A stretch of 64,000 bases of DNA from Bosea beijingensis (GTDB lineage: Bacteria; Pseudomonadota; Alphaproteobacteria; Rhizobiales; Beijerinckiaceae): positions 5,135,426 through 5,199,425 of the forward strand of contig NZ_CP132359.1 of the NCBI RefSeq assembly GCF_030758975.1. Reading direction: 5' to 3'. How positions within the stretch are numbered: position 1 is the first letter of the stretch; each line of letters starts with the position of its first letter. Below the pieces are notes generated by a model, which made no database searches, was not told the DNA's origin, and saw nothing but the letters and a program-made list of their open reading frames with translations. This document shows positions 45,346-53,998 of this stretch, piece after piece. Both the position numbers and the translations under genes were made by a program.

Positions 45346-46878
45346 ATGACCATCTCTCGCCGTTCCGTCCTTGGTGCCGGTCTTGCCGGCCCGCTGCTGG
45401 CCTCGCCCTTCCTGATCCGGCCCGCGAGCGCGCAACGCGCCGCCGGCATCATTCGCTACGGCCTCTCGGCCTTTCCGCCGAACCTGCAGCCCTGGGTTTC
45501 GACGGGTGCCTCGGCCGGCACCGTCAAGATGCTGATCAACCGCAGCCTCGTCTCCTACGATTCCAAGGGCGAGCTGCGCGGCGAACTCGCCGAATCCTGG
45601 TCGCGCGATGCCGAGGGCGCCTGGGTCTTCAAGCTGCGCAAGGGCTGCGTCTTCCATAATGGCGAGCCGGTCACGGCGGACGACGTGAAATGGTCGATCG
45701 AGCAGATCGCCGGCGAGAAATCGACCGCCTATATGCGCACGCAGTTCCAGTTGATCGAGAAGATCGAGATTTCCGATCCGCAGACGGTGCGCCTGGTCAC
45801 CAAAGGGCCGCAGGCGACGCTGCCGAGCTGGTTCGCCAATTACAACACCTTCATCATCTGGCGGAAATCGAACCCGAACGAGCCGATCGGCGCAGGTCCC
45901 TTCCGCCTGGTCGGGCAGGAGCGCGGCACCTCTGTGGAACTCGCCGCCTTCGACAAGTTCTACAAGCCGGGCATCCCCAAGGCGAAGGGCATCAAGTTCA
46001 TCGTCTATGCCGATGAGAACCTGCGCAACGCAGCGCTGATCTCGGGCGATGTCGACATGATCGAATATGTGCCCTGGCAGTCGATGGCGGCGGTCGAGGC
46101 CGATCCGCGCCTGAAGCTCGACAACCAGGAAGGGCCGTTCATGGACGTGCTCTTCAACGGCTCCAAGCCGCCGTTCAACGATCCGCGGGTGCGCCGCGCC
46201 GTCGCGCATGCGGTGAAGCGCGAGGATATCGTCAAGGTCGCCTTCTTCGGGCGTGGCAAGCCGCTCGAGGGCGTGCCGATCGTCGAGGGCACGCCCTGGT
46301 ACGACAAGGAACTGGCGCATGGCTGGAACTACGATCCGGCCAAGGCCAAGGCGCTGCTGACCGAGGCCGGCCATGCCAACGGCTTCCAGACGACGCTGCT
46401 CGCCACGGCCCAGTTCGGCATGCACAAGGACACCGCCGAGATCGTCCAGCAATATCTGGCGGCGATCGGCATCCAGGCGGAGCTGCAACTGCCGGACTGG
46501 TCGACGCGGGTCAGCCGCGGCACGCGCGGTCAATACGACATGGCGATCCACGGCGTGTCCTCGGACAATAACGATCCGGACGGCTTGACCGTGGTGCTCG
46601 ACACCTCGCTCTCGCCGACGCATGGGCGCTCGTTCAAGGTCGAGGCGCCGCGCACCGTCGCCGCGCTCGCCAAAGGGCGGGCCGAGTTCGACCAGGCCAA
46701 GCGCGTCGAGATCTACAAGGAGATGCAGCGCGCTGCCCTGGAGGAGGTGCCGATGGTGGGTCTCGCCTGGCGTCAGCAGGGCTATGGCATGGACAAGAGC
46801 GTGCAGGGCTTCACAAACCTGCCCGGTGCGCTCTCGACCTCCTCCGGCAACCAGCTCGAGGAGACGTATTTCGGATGA
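45346..46878 (+). CDS. Peptide/opine-type ABC transporter substrate-binding protein (family 5)
   Basis: A 510-residue periplasmic receptor with a twin-arginine-like signal (SRRSVLGAGLAGPLLASPF). The family 5 blocks are LAESWSRDAEGAWVFKLRKGCVFHNGEPVTADDVKWSIE, the GAGPFRLVGQERG block, and a late NDPDGLTVVLD block. It overlaps the permease gene by 4 bp. Ligand range covers peptides, opines and other nitrogen compounds. It heads the operon that includes the creatininase-like gene. Confidence 0.93.
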   Translation: MTISRRSVLGAGLAGPLLASPFLIRPASAQRAAGIIRYGLSAFPPNLQPWVSTGASAGTVKMLINRSLVSYDSKGELRGELAESWSRDAEGAWVFKLRKGCVFHNGEPVTADDVKWSIEQIAGEKSTAYMRTQFQLIEKIEISDPQTVRLVTKGPQATLPSWFANYNTFIIWRKSNPNEPIGAGPFRLVGQERGTSVELAAFDKFYKPGIPKAKGIKFIVYADENLRNAALISGDVDMIEYVPWQSMAAVEADPRLKLDNQEGPFMDVLFNGSKPPFNDPRVRRAVAHAVKREDIVKVAFFGRGKPLEGVPIVEGTPWYDKELAHGWNYDPAKAKALLTEAGHANGFQTTLLATAQFGMHKDTAEIVQQYLAAIGIQAELQLPDWSTRVSRGTRGQYDMAIHGVSSDNNDPDGLTVVLDTSLSPTHGRSFKVEAPRTVAALAKGRAEFDQAKRVEIYKEMQRAALEEVPMVGLAWRQQGYGMDKSVQGFTNLPGALSTSSGNQLEETYFG

Positions 46879-47831
46879 GCGCGGCCTGGCTCGGACGGCG
46901 ATTGATCATGACCCTGGCGATGGCCTGGGTCGTCGCGACGATCGTGTTCCTGGCACTGCATATGGTGCCGGGCGATCCGGCCGAGCTGCTGCTCTCGACC
47001 TCCGGTGCGATGCCCGATCCGGCGACCGTACAGGAACTGCGCGAGAAGCTCGGGCTCGACCGGCCGATCCTGGTCCAGTACGGCCATTTTCTCGCCGGAC
47101 TGGCGCGGGGCGATCTCGGCGCCTCGCTGATCGACGACTATCCGGTGATCCAGGAGATCGGGCTGCGGCTGCCGCGCACGCTGGAACTGATCCTGGCGGG
47201 AACGCTGATCGCGCTCCTGGTCGGCGTGCCCTCGGGCGTTTATGCCGCGGTTCATCGGGGTGGCGCCTTCGACCGCGTGGCGTCCTGGATCACCGCGCTG
47301 CTGCTCGCCGTGCCGGTTTTCGTCGTCGGCACGCTGCTGGTGCTGCTGCTGGCGCAGACGCTGCGCCTGATGCCGGCCGGCGGCTTCGTTCCGATCACGC
47401 AGGACCCCGCGCAGCATTTCAAGCTTCTGGCCCTGCCGGCCATCGCCATCGCGAAGGGGCTGGCGGCCGTACTGTTCCGGATGACGCGGGCCGCGACACT
47501 CGACGCGCTTGCCCATGACTATGTCCGCACGGCCCGCGCCAAAGGGGCGTCGCCAAAGCGCGTCCTTGTCGTGCATGTGCTGCGCAATGCGCTGAACCCC
47601 GTCGTCACGGTGCTGGGTCTCCAGATGGGAACCTTGCTCGGCGGCACGGTGCTGGTCGAGTACGTCTTCAACTGGCCGGGCCTGTCGACGCCGTTGCTGC
47701 GCGCCGTCGAGGGGCGCGACTATCCGATGGTGGTCGGCATCATCCTGACGATCTCGGTGCTGTTCCTGCTCATCAACCTTCTCGTCGAACTTCTGCATGC
47801 GGCGATCGATCCACGGGTGCAGCACGGATGA
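46875..47831 (+). CDS. ABC transporter permease, DppB type
   Basis: Inner-membrane permease of 318 residues and about six helices. It shows LHMVPGDPAELLLS near the N-terminus and the EAA loop region DYVRTARAKGASPKRVLVVHVLRNALNPVVTVLG for ATPase contact, the usual DppB pattern. It overlaps the neighbours on both sides by 4 bp. Confidence 0.94.
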   Translation: MSAAWLGRRLIMTLAMAWVVATIVFLALHMVPGDPAELLLSTSGAMPDPATVQELREKLGLDRPILVQYGHFLAGLARGDLGASLIDDYPVIQEIGLRLPRTLELILAGTLIALLVGVPSGVYAAVHRGGAFDRVASWITALLLAVPVFVVGTLLVLLLAQTLRLMPAGGFVPITQDPAQHFKLLALPAIAIAKGLAAVLFRMTRAATLDALAHDYVRTARAKGASPKRVLVVHVLRNALNPVVTVLGLQMGTLLGGTVLVEYVFNWPGLSTPLLRAVEGRDYPMVVGIILTISVLFLLINLLVELLHAAIDPRVQHG

Positions 47832-48646
47832 AGCGGCGCGGTCTCAAACGGCTTCTTCTGCCAGGTGGCATCGTCGCGGCGATCCTGCTTCTCGCGATCG
47901 CGGCGCCCCTCTTGCCGTTGCCCGATCCGATCCGGCAGGACGTGGCGCGGCGCCTGGCCGGGCCGATGCCGGGCTCCTGGCTCGGGCGTGACGAGTTCGG
48001 CCGCGACGTGCTCTCGCGCCTGGTCTGGGGCGCCCGCACCAGCCTCTCCGTCGCCTTCGTCTCGGCAACCTTCGCCGGGCTCGTCGGCATCACGCTCGGG
48101 CTGATCGGCGGCTGGGCGCGGAGCTGGGGCGCTTTTCTCACCGTGCGCAGTGTCGAGATCATCATGTGCTTCCCGCCGGTGCTGCTGGCGCTGCTGGTCG
48201 TGACCCTTCTCGGACCGGGCGCGGCGACGCTTATCCTCGTTCTTTCCGTGCTTTACCTGCCGGGGTTCGCGCGGGTGACCTATGCCGAGGTGCTGGCGGT
48301 GAAGGGGCGCGATTATGTCGAGGCGACGCGCGCGCTCGGCGCGACGCAGTCGCATCTGCTTTTCCGCACCGTGCTGCCCAATATTGCCGGGCCTCTGCTC
48401 GTGCAGTTCTCGCTCGCCGTCGCCGCCGCGGTGGTGATCGAGAGCGGCCTGTCCTTCCTGGGGCTCGGCGTCGTGCCGCCGGCGCCGTCCTGGGGCTTGA
48501 TGATCCGCGGCGCGCGCTCGACCATGGAGCAGGCGCCGCTCCTGCTGCTCTGGCCCTGCGCCGTGCTGACGCTCACCATCCTCGCCATGAACCTGCTCTG
48601 CGACGCGCTGCGCGACATCCTCGACCCGCGCACCAGCGAGCGCTGA
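47828..48646 (+). CDS. ABC transporter permease, DppC type
   Basis: The 272-residue partner permease has the periplasmic N-terminal pattern GSWLGRDEFGRDVLSRLVWGARTSL and the EAA loop KGRDYVEATRALGATQSHLLFRTVLPN. No DppD or DppF ATPase gene follows, although such operons normally include them. The transporter must borrow ATPases coded elsewhere. The next gene is a creatininase-type hydrolase 33 bp on. Confidence 0.94.
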   Translation: MKRRGLKRLLLPGGIVAAILLLAIAAPLLPLPDPIRQDVARRLAGPMPGSWLGRDEFGRDVLSRLVWGARTSLSVAFVSATFAGLVGITLGLIGGWARSWGAFLTVRSVEIIMCFPPVLLALLVVTLLGPGAATLILVLSVLYLPGFARVTYAEVLAVKGRDYVEATRALGATQSHLLFRTVLPNIAGPLLVQFSLAVAAAVVIESGLSFLGLGVVPPAPSWGLMIRGARSTMEQAPLLLLWPCAVLTLTILAMNLLCDALRDILDPRTSER

Positions 48647-48679
48647 AGACCTAAGCCTATCTCAAGGAAGGACCACGCC

Positions 48680-49504
48680 ATGGCTACCAAGACCGATCCC
48701 CTCGTCCATATGGGCACCATCTCGGGCGGCGAGGCGCGCGAGCTGCTGAAGACCAACCCAGTCATCCTGCTGCCGATGGGCAGCCATGAGGACCAGGGCC
48801 CGCATGCGCCGATGGGCGACTATCTGCTGGCCGAGAAGATCGCCGAGCTTGCCGCCTTGCAGGCGAGCAAGGCCGGCACGCGCACGCTGGTCGCGCCGGT
48901 GCTGCCCTATGGCGGCGCGGACTGGTTCGGCCCGATGATCGGCGGCATCGCCATTTCGCAGGGCACGCTCACGGCGGTGATCGCCGAGATGGTCGACTCG
49001 CTGCATCGCAACGGCCTTACCCGGATCATCGTGATCAACGGCCATGGCGGCAATGTCGGGCCGATCTCCGAGGTCGCCCGCGAACTCTACCAGCGCGAGC
49101 GCATCGTCCTGCCGAGCCTTTATCTCTGGCGCATCGCCTACGGCATGCTGCCGGGTATCGTCGGCGCCGAAAAGTCGGCGAAGGTCTCCGGACATGGCGC
49201 CGATCCGCTGACTAGCCTCGGCCTGCATCTCTTTCCCGAGCTGATCCGCAAGGACCTCATCCCGGACGGCAAGCCGATGAAGCGCGATCCCGTTCTCGAT
49301 CTGCCGTTCACGGGGCTCGGCACCGCGAGCTTCGACGGCGCCGAGGTCGGGATGCCCAACGAATATGACGAGGTCTATCATGCCGGCGTCGGCAAGGGCG
49401 ATCCCACGCTCTGCTCGCCTGAAACCGGCGCGAAGCTGGCCGAGAAGCTGAGCGATGTCTGCGCCCGCTTCATCGCCCATTTCGCGGCCAAGATCCCGGC
49501 CTGA
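48680..49504 (+). CDS. Creatininase family amidohydrolase
   Basis: Metal-dependent hydrolase of the creatininase / MftE / formamidase-like group, which opens lactams or cleaves amides. The 274-residue protein has PMGSHEDQGPHAPMGDYLLA with the Glu, His and Asp metal ligands, the substrate segment PYGGADWFG, and NGHGGNVGP with the further His. True creatininase cannot be assumed. It sits between two ABC import systems, suggesting that it acts on an imported amide. Confidence 0.9.
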   Translation: MATKTDPLVHMGTISGGEARELLKTNPVILLPMGSHEDQGPHAPMGDYLLAEKIAELAALQASKAGTRTLVAPVLPYGGADWFGPMIGGIAISQGTLTAVIAEMVDSLHRNGLTRIIVINGHGGNVGPISEVARELYQRERIVLPSLYLWRIAYGMLPGIVGAEKSAKVSGHGADPLTSLGLHLFPELIRKDLIPDGKPMKRDPVLDLPFTGLGTASFDGAEVGMPNEYDEVYHAGVGKGDPTLCSPETGAKLAEKLSDVCARFIAHFAAKIPA

Positions 49505-49557
49505 GCCGACAACGCGCCAACCTGCCGCCGAGGCGGCGTCACAGCAGGAGTTTTCCC

Positions 49558-50613
49558 ATGCTCACTCGCCGCCTCGCCATCCAGTCCGGCCTCGCGACCA
49601 TCGCGATGCCGGCCGTGCTCCGGGCGCAGACGCTCTCGGGGCAGATCACGCTGATGTCCTATGCGGGCATCTTCCAGGACAACTACACCAAGACGGTGAT
49701 CGAGCCGTTCCAGCAGAAGCATCCGGGCGTGAAGGTTAACTTCGTGCCCGGTGGCTCCTCGGCCCAGATGGTCGGCAGCGTCCGGGCGCAGAAGGCGGAT
49801 CCGCAGACCGATGTGGTGATTATGGACGTCACGACGTCCAGCATCGGTAATCTCGAAGGACTGTTCGAGAAGCTGACACCGGCCGAGTTCCCGGTGCTGA
49901 ACGAGCTCCTGCCGGAAGCGCGCGCGGCCGGCGGCGAATTCGGTCCGGCCGTGACCTTCGACCATCTCGTCATCGTTCAGGACGCGGCGCTCAATCCCCA
50001 GCTCACCAAGCTCGCGGATGTCTGGCGGCCCGATCTCAAGGGCCATATCGCGCTGGCTGCCCCGCCGAACATCCAGGGCCTCGCGCTGACGGCGATGACC
50101 GAGAAGATGGAAGGCGGCGACTACCGCAAGTCGATCGACGCCGCGATGAAGAAGCTGAAGGAGCTCGCGCCCGGCGTGAACACCTTCGACCCCAATCCGG
50201 ACGGCTATTCGCTGATCCTGAACGGCGTGGCGAAGGTGGCGACCGGCTGGAACGCCCGCGCCCAGCTCTATTCCGACCAGACCAACGGCAAGATCAACGT
50301 GCTGCTGCCGCCGGAAGGTTCGGTCTTCCAGGTCAACACCATCAACCTGACGGCCGGGTCGAAGAACCGCGCCGCGGCCGCGGCCTTCGTCGCACATGCG
50401 CTGTCGCAGGACGCGCAGAAGGCCTTCACCGAGCGGATGTTCTACGCGCCGTCCAACGCCAAGGCACAAATCGACGCCAAGGCGCTGGCACGCACCGCCG
50501 CCTCGCCGGAAAACCTGGCGCGCATGATCCCGGTCGACTGGAACGAAGTCCTGAAGGTGCGCGACCAGTGGAACAACCGCTGGCGGCGCGAGGTCATCGC
50601 GGCGGCACGCTGA
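49558..50613 (+). CDS. Polyamine/iron-type ABC substrate-binding protein (family 1, PotD-like)
   Basis: A 351-residue periplasmic receptor with a signal (TRRLAIQSGLATIAMPAVLRAQ). The SYAGIFQDNYTKTVIEPFQQKHPGVKV block is typical of the PotD/FutA-type cluster. The complete system PotD-A-B-C-like is encoded here through 53297. The true ligand is unknown; the metabolic neighbours make an amine or amide likely. Confidence 0.9.
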   Translation: MLTRRLAIQSGLATIAMPAVLRAQTLSGQITLMSYAGIFQDNYTKTVIEPFQQKHPGVKVNFVPGGSSAQMVGSVRAQKADPQTDVVIMDVTTSSIGNLEGLFEKLTPAEFPVLNELLPEARAAGGEFGPAVTFDHLVIVQDAALNPQLTKLADVWRPDLKGHIALAAPPNIQGLALTAMTEKMEGGDYRKSIDAAMKKLKELAPGVNTFDPNPDGYSLILNGVAKVATGWNARAQLYSDQTNGKINVLLPPEGSVFQVNTINLTAGSKNRAAAAAFVAHALSQDAQKAFTERMFYAPSNAKAQIDAKALARTAASPENLARMIPVDWNEVLKVRDQWNNRWRREVIAAAR

Positions 50614-50623
50614 GCGGCAGGCA

Positions 50624-51673
50624 ATGAGCTATCTCGAACTCGCCGGGCTGCAGAAGCGCTACGGCCAATCCGTCGCGGTCGACGACGTCTCGCTGTCGGT
50701 GGAGCAGGGCGAATCCGTAGCCCTGCTCGGCCCCTCCGGCTGCGGCAAGACCACGACCCTGCGCATGCTCGCCGGGCTGATCGAACCGAACCGCGGCACG
50801 ATGACGCTCGACGGCAGCGAGATCACCAAGCTTCCGGCCCATAAGCGCAACATGGGCTATGTCTTCCAGTCCTATGCGCTGTTTCCGCATCTTTCCGTGG
50901 GACGGAACATAGCCTTCGGGCTGGAAGAGCGCGGCGCCTCGCGCGGCGAGATCGAGAAGCGCGTCCAGGAGGGGCTGGCGCTGGTGCGTCTCAGTGGCCT
51001 GGAGCAACGCCGCCCGAAGGAACTGTCTGGCGGCCAGCAGCAGCGTGTCGCCCTGGCCCGCGCGCTGGTGATCCAGCCGTCGGTGCTGCTGCTCGACGAA
51101 TCCCTGTCCAATCTCGACGCCAAGCTGCGCGACGCGATGCGCCACGAGATCCGCTCGATCCAGCGCACGCTCGGCATCACCACGCTTTTCGTCACGCATG
51201 ATCAGGTCGAGGCGCTGACCATGTGCGACCGGATCGCGGTGATGCATCGCGGCCGCATCGCCCAGATCGGCAATGCCGAGGATATCTACGACCGTCCGGC
51301 GACGCGCTTCGTGGCCGAGTTCGTCGGGCGGGCGAATGTGCTGCCGCTGGCGCGCGACGCGCAGGGCCGTGCGACCGTCTGGGATCAGCCCGTACCGGTC
51401 GATCCCGCCGAGAATGCCGATCTCTTCGTCCGGCCGCAGCGCATGCGCATCGTGCCGGTCTCCGAACCGGCCAGCGGCGATGCGGCGCGCCTGACAGGCC
51501 GCGTGCTGCGCAGCGTCTTCGTCGGCGACCATGTCGAGGTGCTCGTGGAGGGCGCGGGCGGCCAGCTCACCGTCGAGATGCCATCAGGCTCGGCCGCGCC
51601 GGCCGAGGGCACCGAGGTCGCGGTCGTCTGGCCACGGTCCGAGAGCCGTGTCTTCGCGCGCGAGGCGCCATGA
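50624..51673 (+). CDS. ABC transporter ATP-binding protein (PotA-like)
   Basis: A 349-residue ATPase with Walker A GPSGCGKTTT near residue 37, the Q-loop in YVFQSYALFPH, signature LSGGQQQRVALARAL, Walker B LLLDESLSNLD and the switch His in VTHDQVEA. A C-terminal TOBE domain (about 270-345) follows. The stop overlaps the next permease start by 4 bp. Confidence 0.95.
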   Translation: MSYLELAGLQKRYGQSVAVDDVSLSVEQGESVALLGPSGCGKTTTLRMLAGLIEPNRGTMTLDGSEITKLPAHKRNMGYVFQSYALFPHLSVGRNIAFGLEERGASRGEIEKRVQEGLALVRLSGLEQRRPKELSGGQQQRVALARALVIQPSVLLLDESLSNLDAKLRDAMRHEIRSIQRTLGITTLFVTHDQVEALTMCDRIAVMHRGRIAQIGNAEDIYDRPATRFVAEFVGRANVLPLARDAQGRATVWDQPVPVDPAENADLFVRPQRMRIVPVSEPASGDAARLTGRVLRSVFVGDHVEVLVEGAGGQLTVEMPSGSAAPAEGTEVAVVWPRSESRVFAREAP

Positions 51674-52512
51674 CCGTCTCGCGCCGCCTGCCGCTGCTGC
51701 TGATCCCGGCGACGCTGTTCCTGCTCGTCATCTATGTCTGGCCGTCGCTCGGGCTGTTCCGCAACGCCTTCAACGAGGTCGGCCCGACCGGCGCGATGGT
51801 CGAGGCCTGGTCGCTGGCGACCTGGCGCGCGACCTTCCATGACAGCTTCACCTTCGAACTGACGCTGAACTCGCTCTGGCTCTCGTCGGTCTCGACGCTG
51901 ATCGCGCTGTGCATGGCCTATCCCGTCTCGCTCTTCCTGTTTCGCACCGATTCCCGCTTCCGCGGGCTGCTCGCAGTCGTCGCGATCATGCCGATGCTGG
52001 TCTCCGGCGTGGTGCGCGTCTTCGGCTGGCTCGCCATTCTCGGTGATCGCGGGCTGGTCAACACGACGCTGCAATCGCTCGGACTGATCTCGACGCCGCT
52101 GAAGCTCGTCTTCAACTGGACCGGCGTCACCATCGGCCTCGCCGAGAGCATCATGCCCTATATGATCCTGGCGCTGCTCGCCGGCTTCGGCCGGCTCGAC
52201 CGCACGCTGGAGGAAGCGGCGCGCTCGCTCGGCGCCTCGCCGTTCCGAACTTTCCGGCGCGTCACCTTGCCGCTCAGTCTGCCGGCGATCGCGCTGGCTG
52301 CAGGTCTGGGCTTCGTGCTCTCGATGTCGGCCTACATCACGCCGAAGTTGCTCGGCGGCGGGCGCGTCTTCGTGCTGGCGACCGAGATATTCGAGCAGGC
52401 GACGACCAATACCAACTGGCCGGTTGCGGCCGTGCTGGCGATCTACACGCTCGTCCTGCTGCTCGCGCTGCTGGTCGTCTCCAATCTGGTGGCGCGGAGA
52501 CTGCAGCGATGA
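51670..52512 (+). CDS. ABC transporter permease (PotB-like)
   Basis: A 280-residue membrane protein with about six helices, starting SRRLPLLLIPATLFLLVIYVWPS. It has the EAA-type loop EEAARSLGASPFRTFRRVTLPLSLPAI. The ATG at 51670 overlaps the ATPase stop; a longer open frame from 51223 only shadows the ATPase gene. The next permease overlaps it by 4 bp. Confidence 0.94.
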   Translation: MTVSRRLPLLLIPATLFLLVIYVWPSLGLFRNAFNEVGPTGAMVEAWSLATWRATFHDSFTFELTLNSLWLSSVSTLIALCMAYPVSLFLFRTDSRFRGLLAVVAIMPMLVSGVVRVFGWLAILGDRGLVNTTLQSLGLISTPLKLVFNWTGVTIGLAESIMPYMILALLAGFGRLDRTLEEAARSLGASPFRTFRRVTLPLSLPAIALAAGLGFVLSMSAYITPKLLGGGRVFVLATEIFEQATTNTNWPVAAVLAIYTLVLLLALLVVSNLVARRLQR

Positions 52513-53297
52513 CCGGGGCAGGGCGCGTTCTCTCCAGCTTCGCGGCGCTGGTCTATGTGCTGATCCTGGCGCCGATCGTCGTCGTGGTCATGCTGGCCTT
52601 CTCGGCTGACAACTTCATCCTGTTCCCGCCATCCGGCTACTCGCTGCGCTGGTTCCAGCAACTTGCGGGGCACGCCCCGTTGCAGGCTGCCCTCTGGCTT
52701 AGCGTCCAGGTCGCCGCCGTGGTGACCCTGCTGTCGCTGGCGGTCGGCGTGCCCGCCGCGCTTGCGCTGGCGAAAGGGCGCTTTGCCGGCCGGGATACGC
52801 TGGCGAATTTCTTCGTGGCGCCGCTGCTGCTGCCGACCTTGATCACCGGTCTTGCGCTGCTGCTGTTCTTCTCGCCGTTGAAGCTGACCGCGACGCTGCC
52901 CGGCCTCGTGCTCGGCCATATGACGGTGACCGTGCCCTTCGTGATCCGGATGATGACGACGGCGCTGGCCAACCTGCCTGACGATATCGAGGCAGCCGCC
53001 GCGACGCTCGGCGCCACGCCCTGGCGGGTGGTGCGGCGGGTGACGCTGCCCTTGGCGACGCCCGGCCTGATCGCCTGCGCCTGCCTGTCCTTCCTGCTCT
53101 CCTTCGACGAGACGGTGATCTCGCTCTTCATCGCCGGCCCGCGCGCTTCGACCCTGCCGGTCGAGATGGTGCGCTATGTCGAAGGGCGCACCGATCCGCT
53201 CATCGCGGCCCTGTCCGTGGTGCTCATCGTCGCGACGCTCGCCGTCGTTCTCGTGGTCGAACGCCTCGTCGGCGTCGCCCGTGCCGTAGGGAAGTAG
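52509..53297 (+). CDS. ABC transporter permease (PotC-like)
   Basis: The 262-residue second permease shows APIVVVVMLAFSADNFILFPPSGYSLRWF at the start and an EAA loop EAAAATLGATPWRVVRRVTLPLATPGL. The arrangement D-A-B-C is complete, so this importer can work alone. A RraA-like gene follows 9 bp on. Confidence 0.94.
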   Translation: MTGAGRVLSSFAALVYVLILAPIVVVVMLAFSADNFILFPPSGYSLRWFQQLAGHAPLQAALWLSVQVAAVVTLLSLAVGVPAALALAKGRFAGRDTLANFFVAPLLLPTLITGLALLLFFSPLKLTATLPGLVLGHMTVTVPFVIRMMTTALANLPDDIEAAAATLGATPWRVVRRVTLPLATPGLIACACLSFLLSFDETVISLFIAGPRASTLPVEMVRYVEGRTDPLIAALSVVLIVATLAVVLVVERLVGVARAVGK

Positions 53298-53306
53298 GAG
53301 AGAGAA

Positions 53307-53987
53307 ATGCCCGATTATCGCATCGAAGCCATGCCCGAGCAGCTCCCGGCCGCGCTGGTCGAGAAACTGCAGAAGGTCGAGACCGCGACCATCGGCCATT
53401 CCCAGCACTGGGGCTTCATGGATCGCCGCATCCAGCCGCTGCTGCGCGGCAAGCGCATCGCCGCGGCGGCCGTGACGCTGGCGATCCCCGGCCAGGATTC
53501 GACTCTGCTGCATCACACGCTCGGCCTGCTGCGCCCCGGCGATATCCTCGTCGTCGACCGGCTCGGCGACGACAAGCATGCCTGCTGGGGCGGCGGCGTC
53601 ACTGTCGCGGCGAAGGCGGCCGGCGCGGTCGGCGGCATCGTCGACGGACCTTGCACCGATCTCGCCGAGATCGAGGATTCCGATTTTCCGATGTGGTGCC
53701 GCGGCATGTCGCCGATCACGACCCGGCTCTACAATCTCGGCGGCACGCTCAACCTGCCGATCTCCTGCGGCAATGTCCCGGTCAAGGCGGGCGATGTCAT
53801 CCTCGCCGACGAATCCGGCGTGCTTGTGCTGCCTCGCGCCGAGGCCGAGGCGATCGCGGATGCCGCCATCGCCCGGCAGGAGCGGGGCGAGCGCAGCCAG
53901 AGCCGGGTGAAGGCGGGCGAGAAGCTCGGCGACATCTCCGGCGCGACCAAGATGGTGCTCGACGCCATCGCCGCGGCGAAGGGCTGA
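53307..53987 (+). CDS. RraA/HMG-aldolase family protein with altered Arg-Asp motif
   Basis: The family includes 4-hydroxy-4-methyl-2-oxoglutarate aldolase/oxaloacetate decarboxylases and the RNase E inhibitor RraA. The 226-residue protein has GDILVVDRLGDDKHACWGGGVTVAAKAAGAVGGIVDG. The usual catalytic R-D-x2-E/D signature reads T-D-L-A-E here (after DGPC), so the catalytic Arg is Thr. The Asp and Glu stay. This makes standard aldolase activity doubtful. It lies in the amide/hydroxyacid operon. Confidence 0.85.
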   Translation: MPDYRIEAMPEQLPAALVEKLQKVETATIGHSQHWGFMDRRIQPLLRGKRIAAAAVTLAIPGQDSTLLHHTLGLLRPGDILVVDRLGDDKHACWGGGVTVAAKAAGAVGGIVDGPCTDLAEIEDSDFPMWCRGMSPITTRLYNLGGTLNLPISCGNVPVKAGDVILADESGVLVLPRAEAEAIADAAIARQERGERSQSRVKAGEKLGDISGATKMVLDAIAAAKG

Positions 53988-53998
53988 AGAGGCCGGCC

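Noticed and set aside
51223..51669. N-terminal extension of the PotB-like permease
   Set aside because: It is a shadow of the ATPase gene; the ATG at 51670 gives a normal permease N-terminus with an ATGA overlap.
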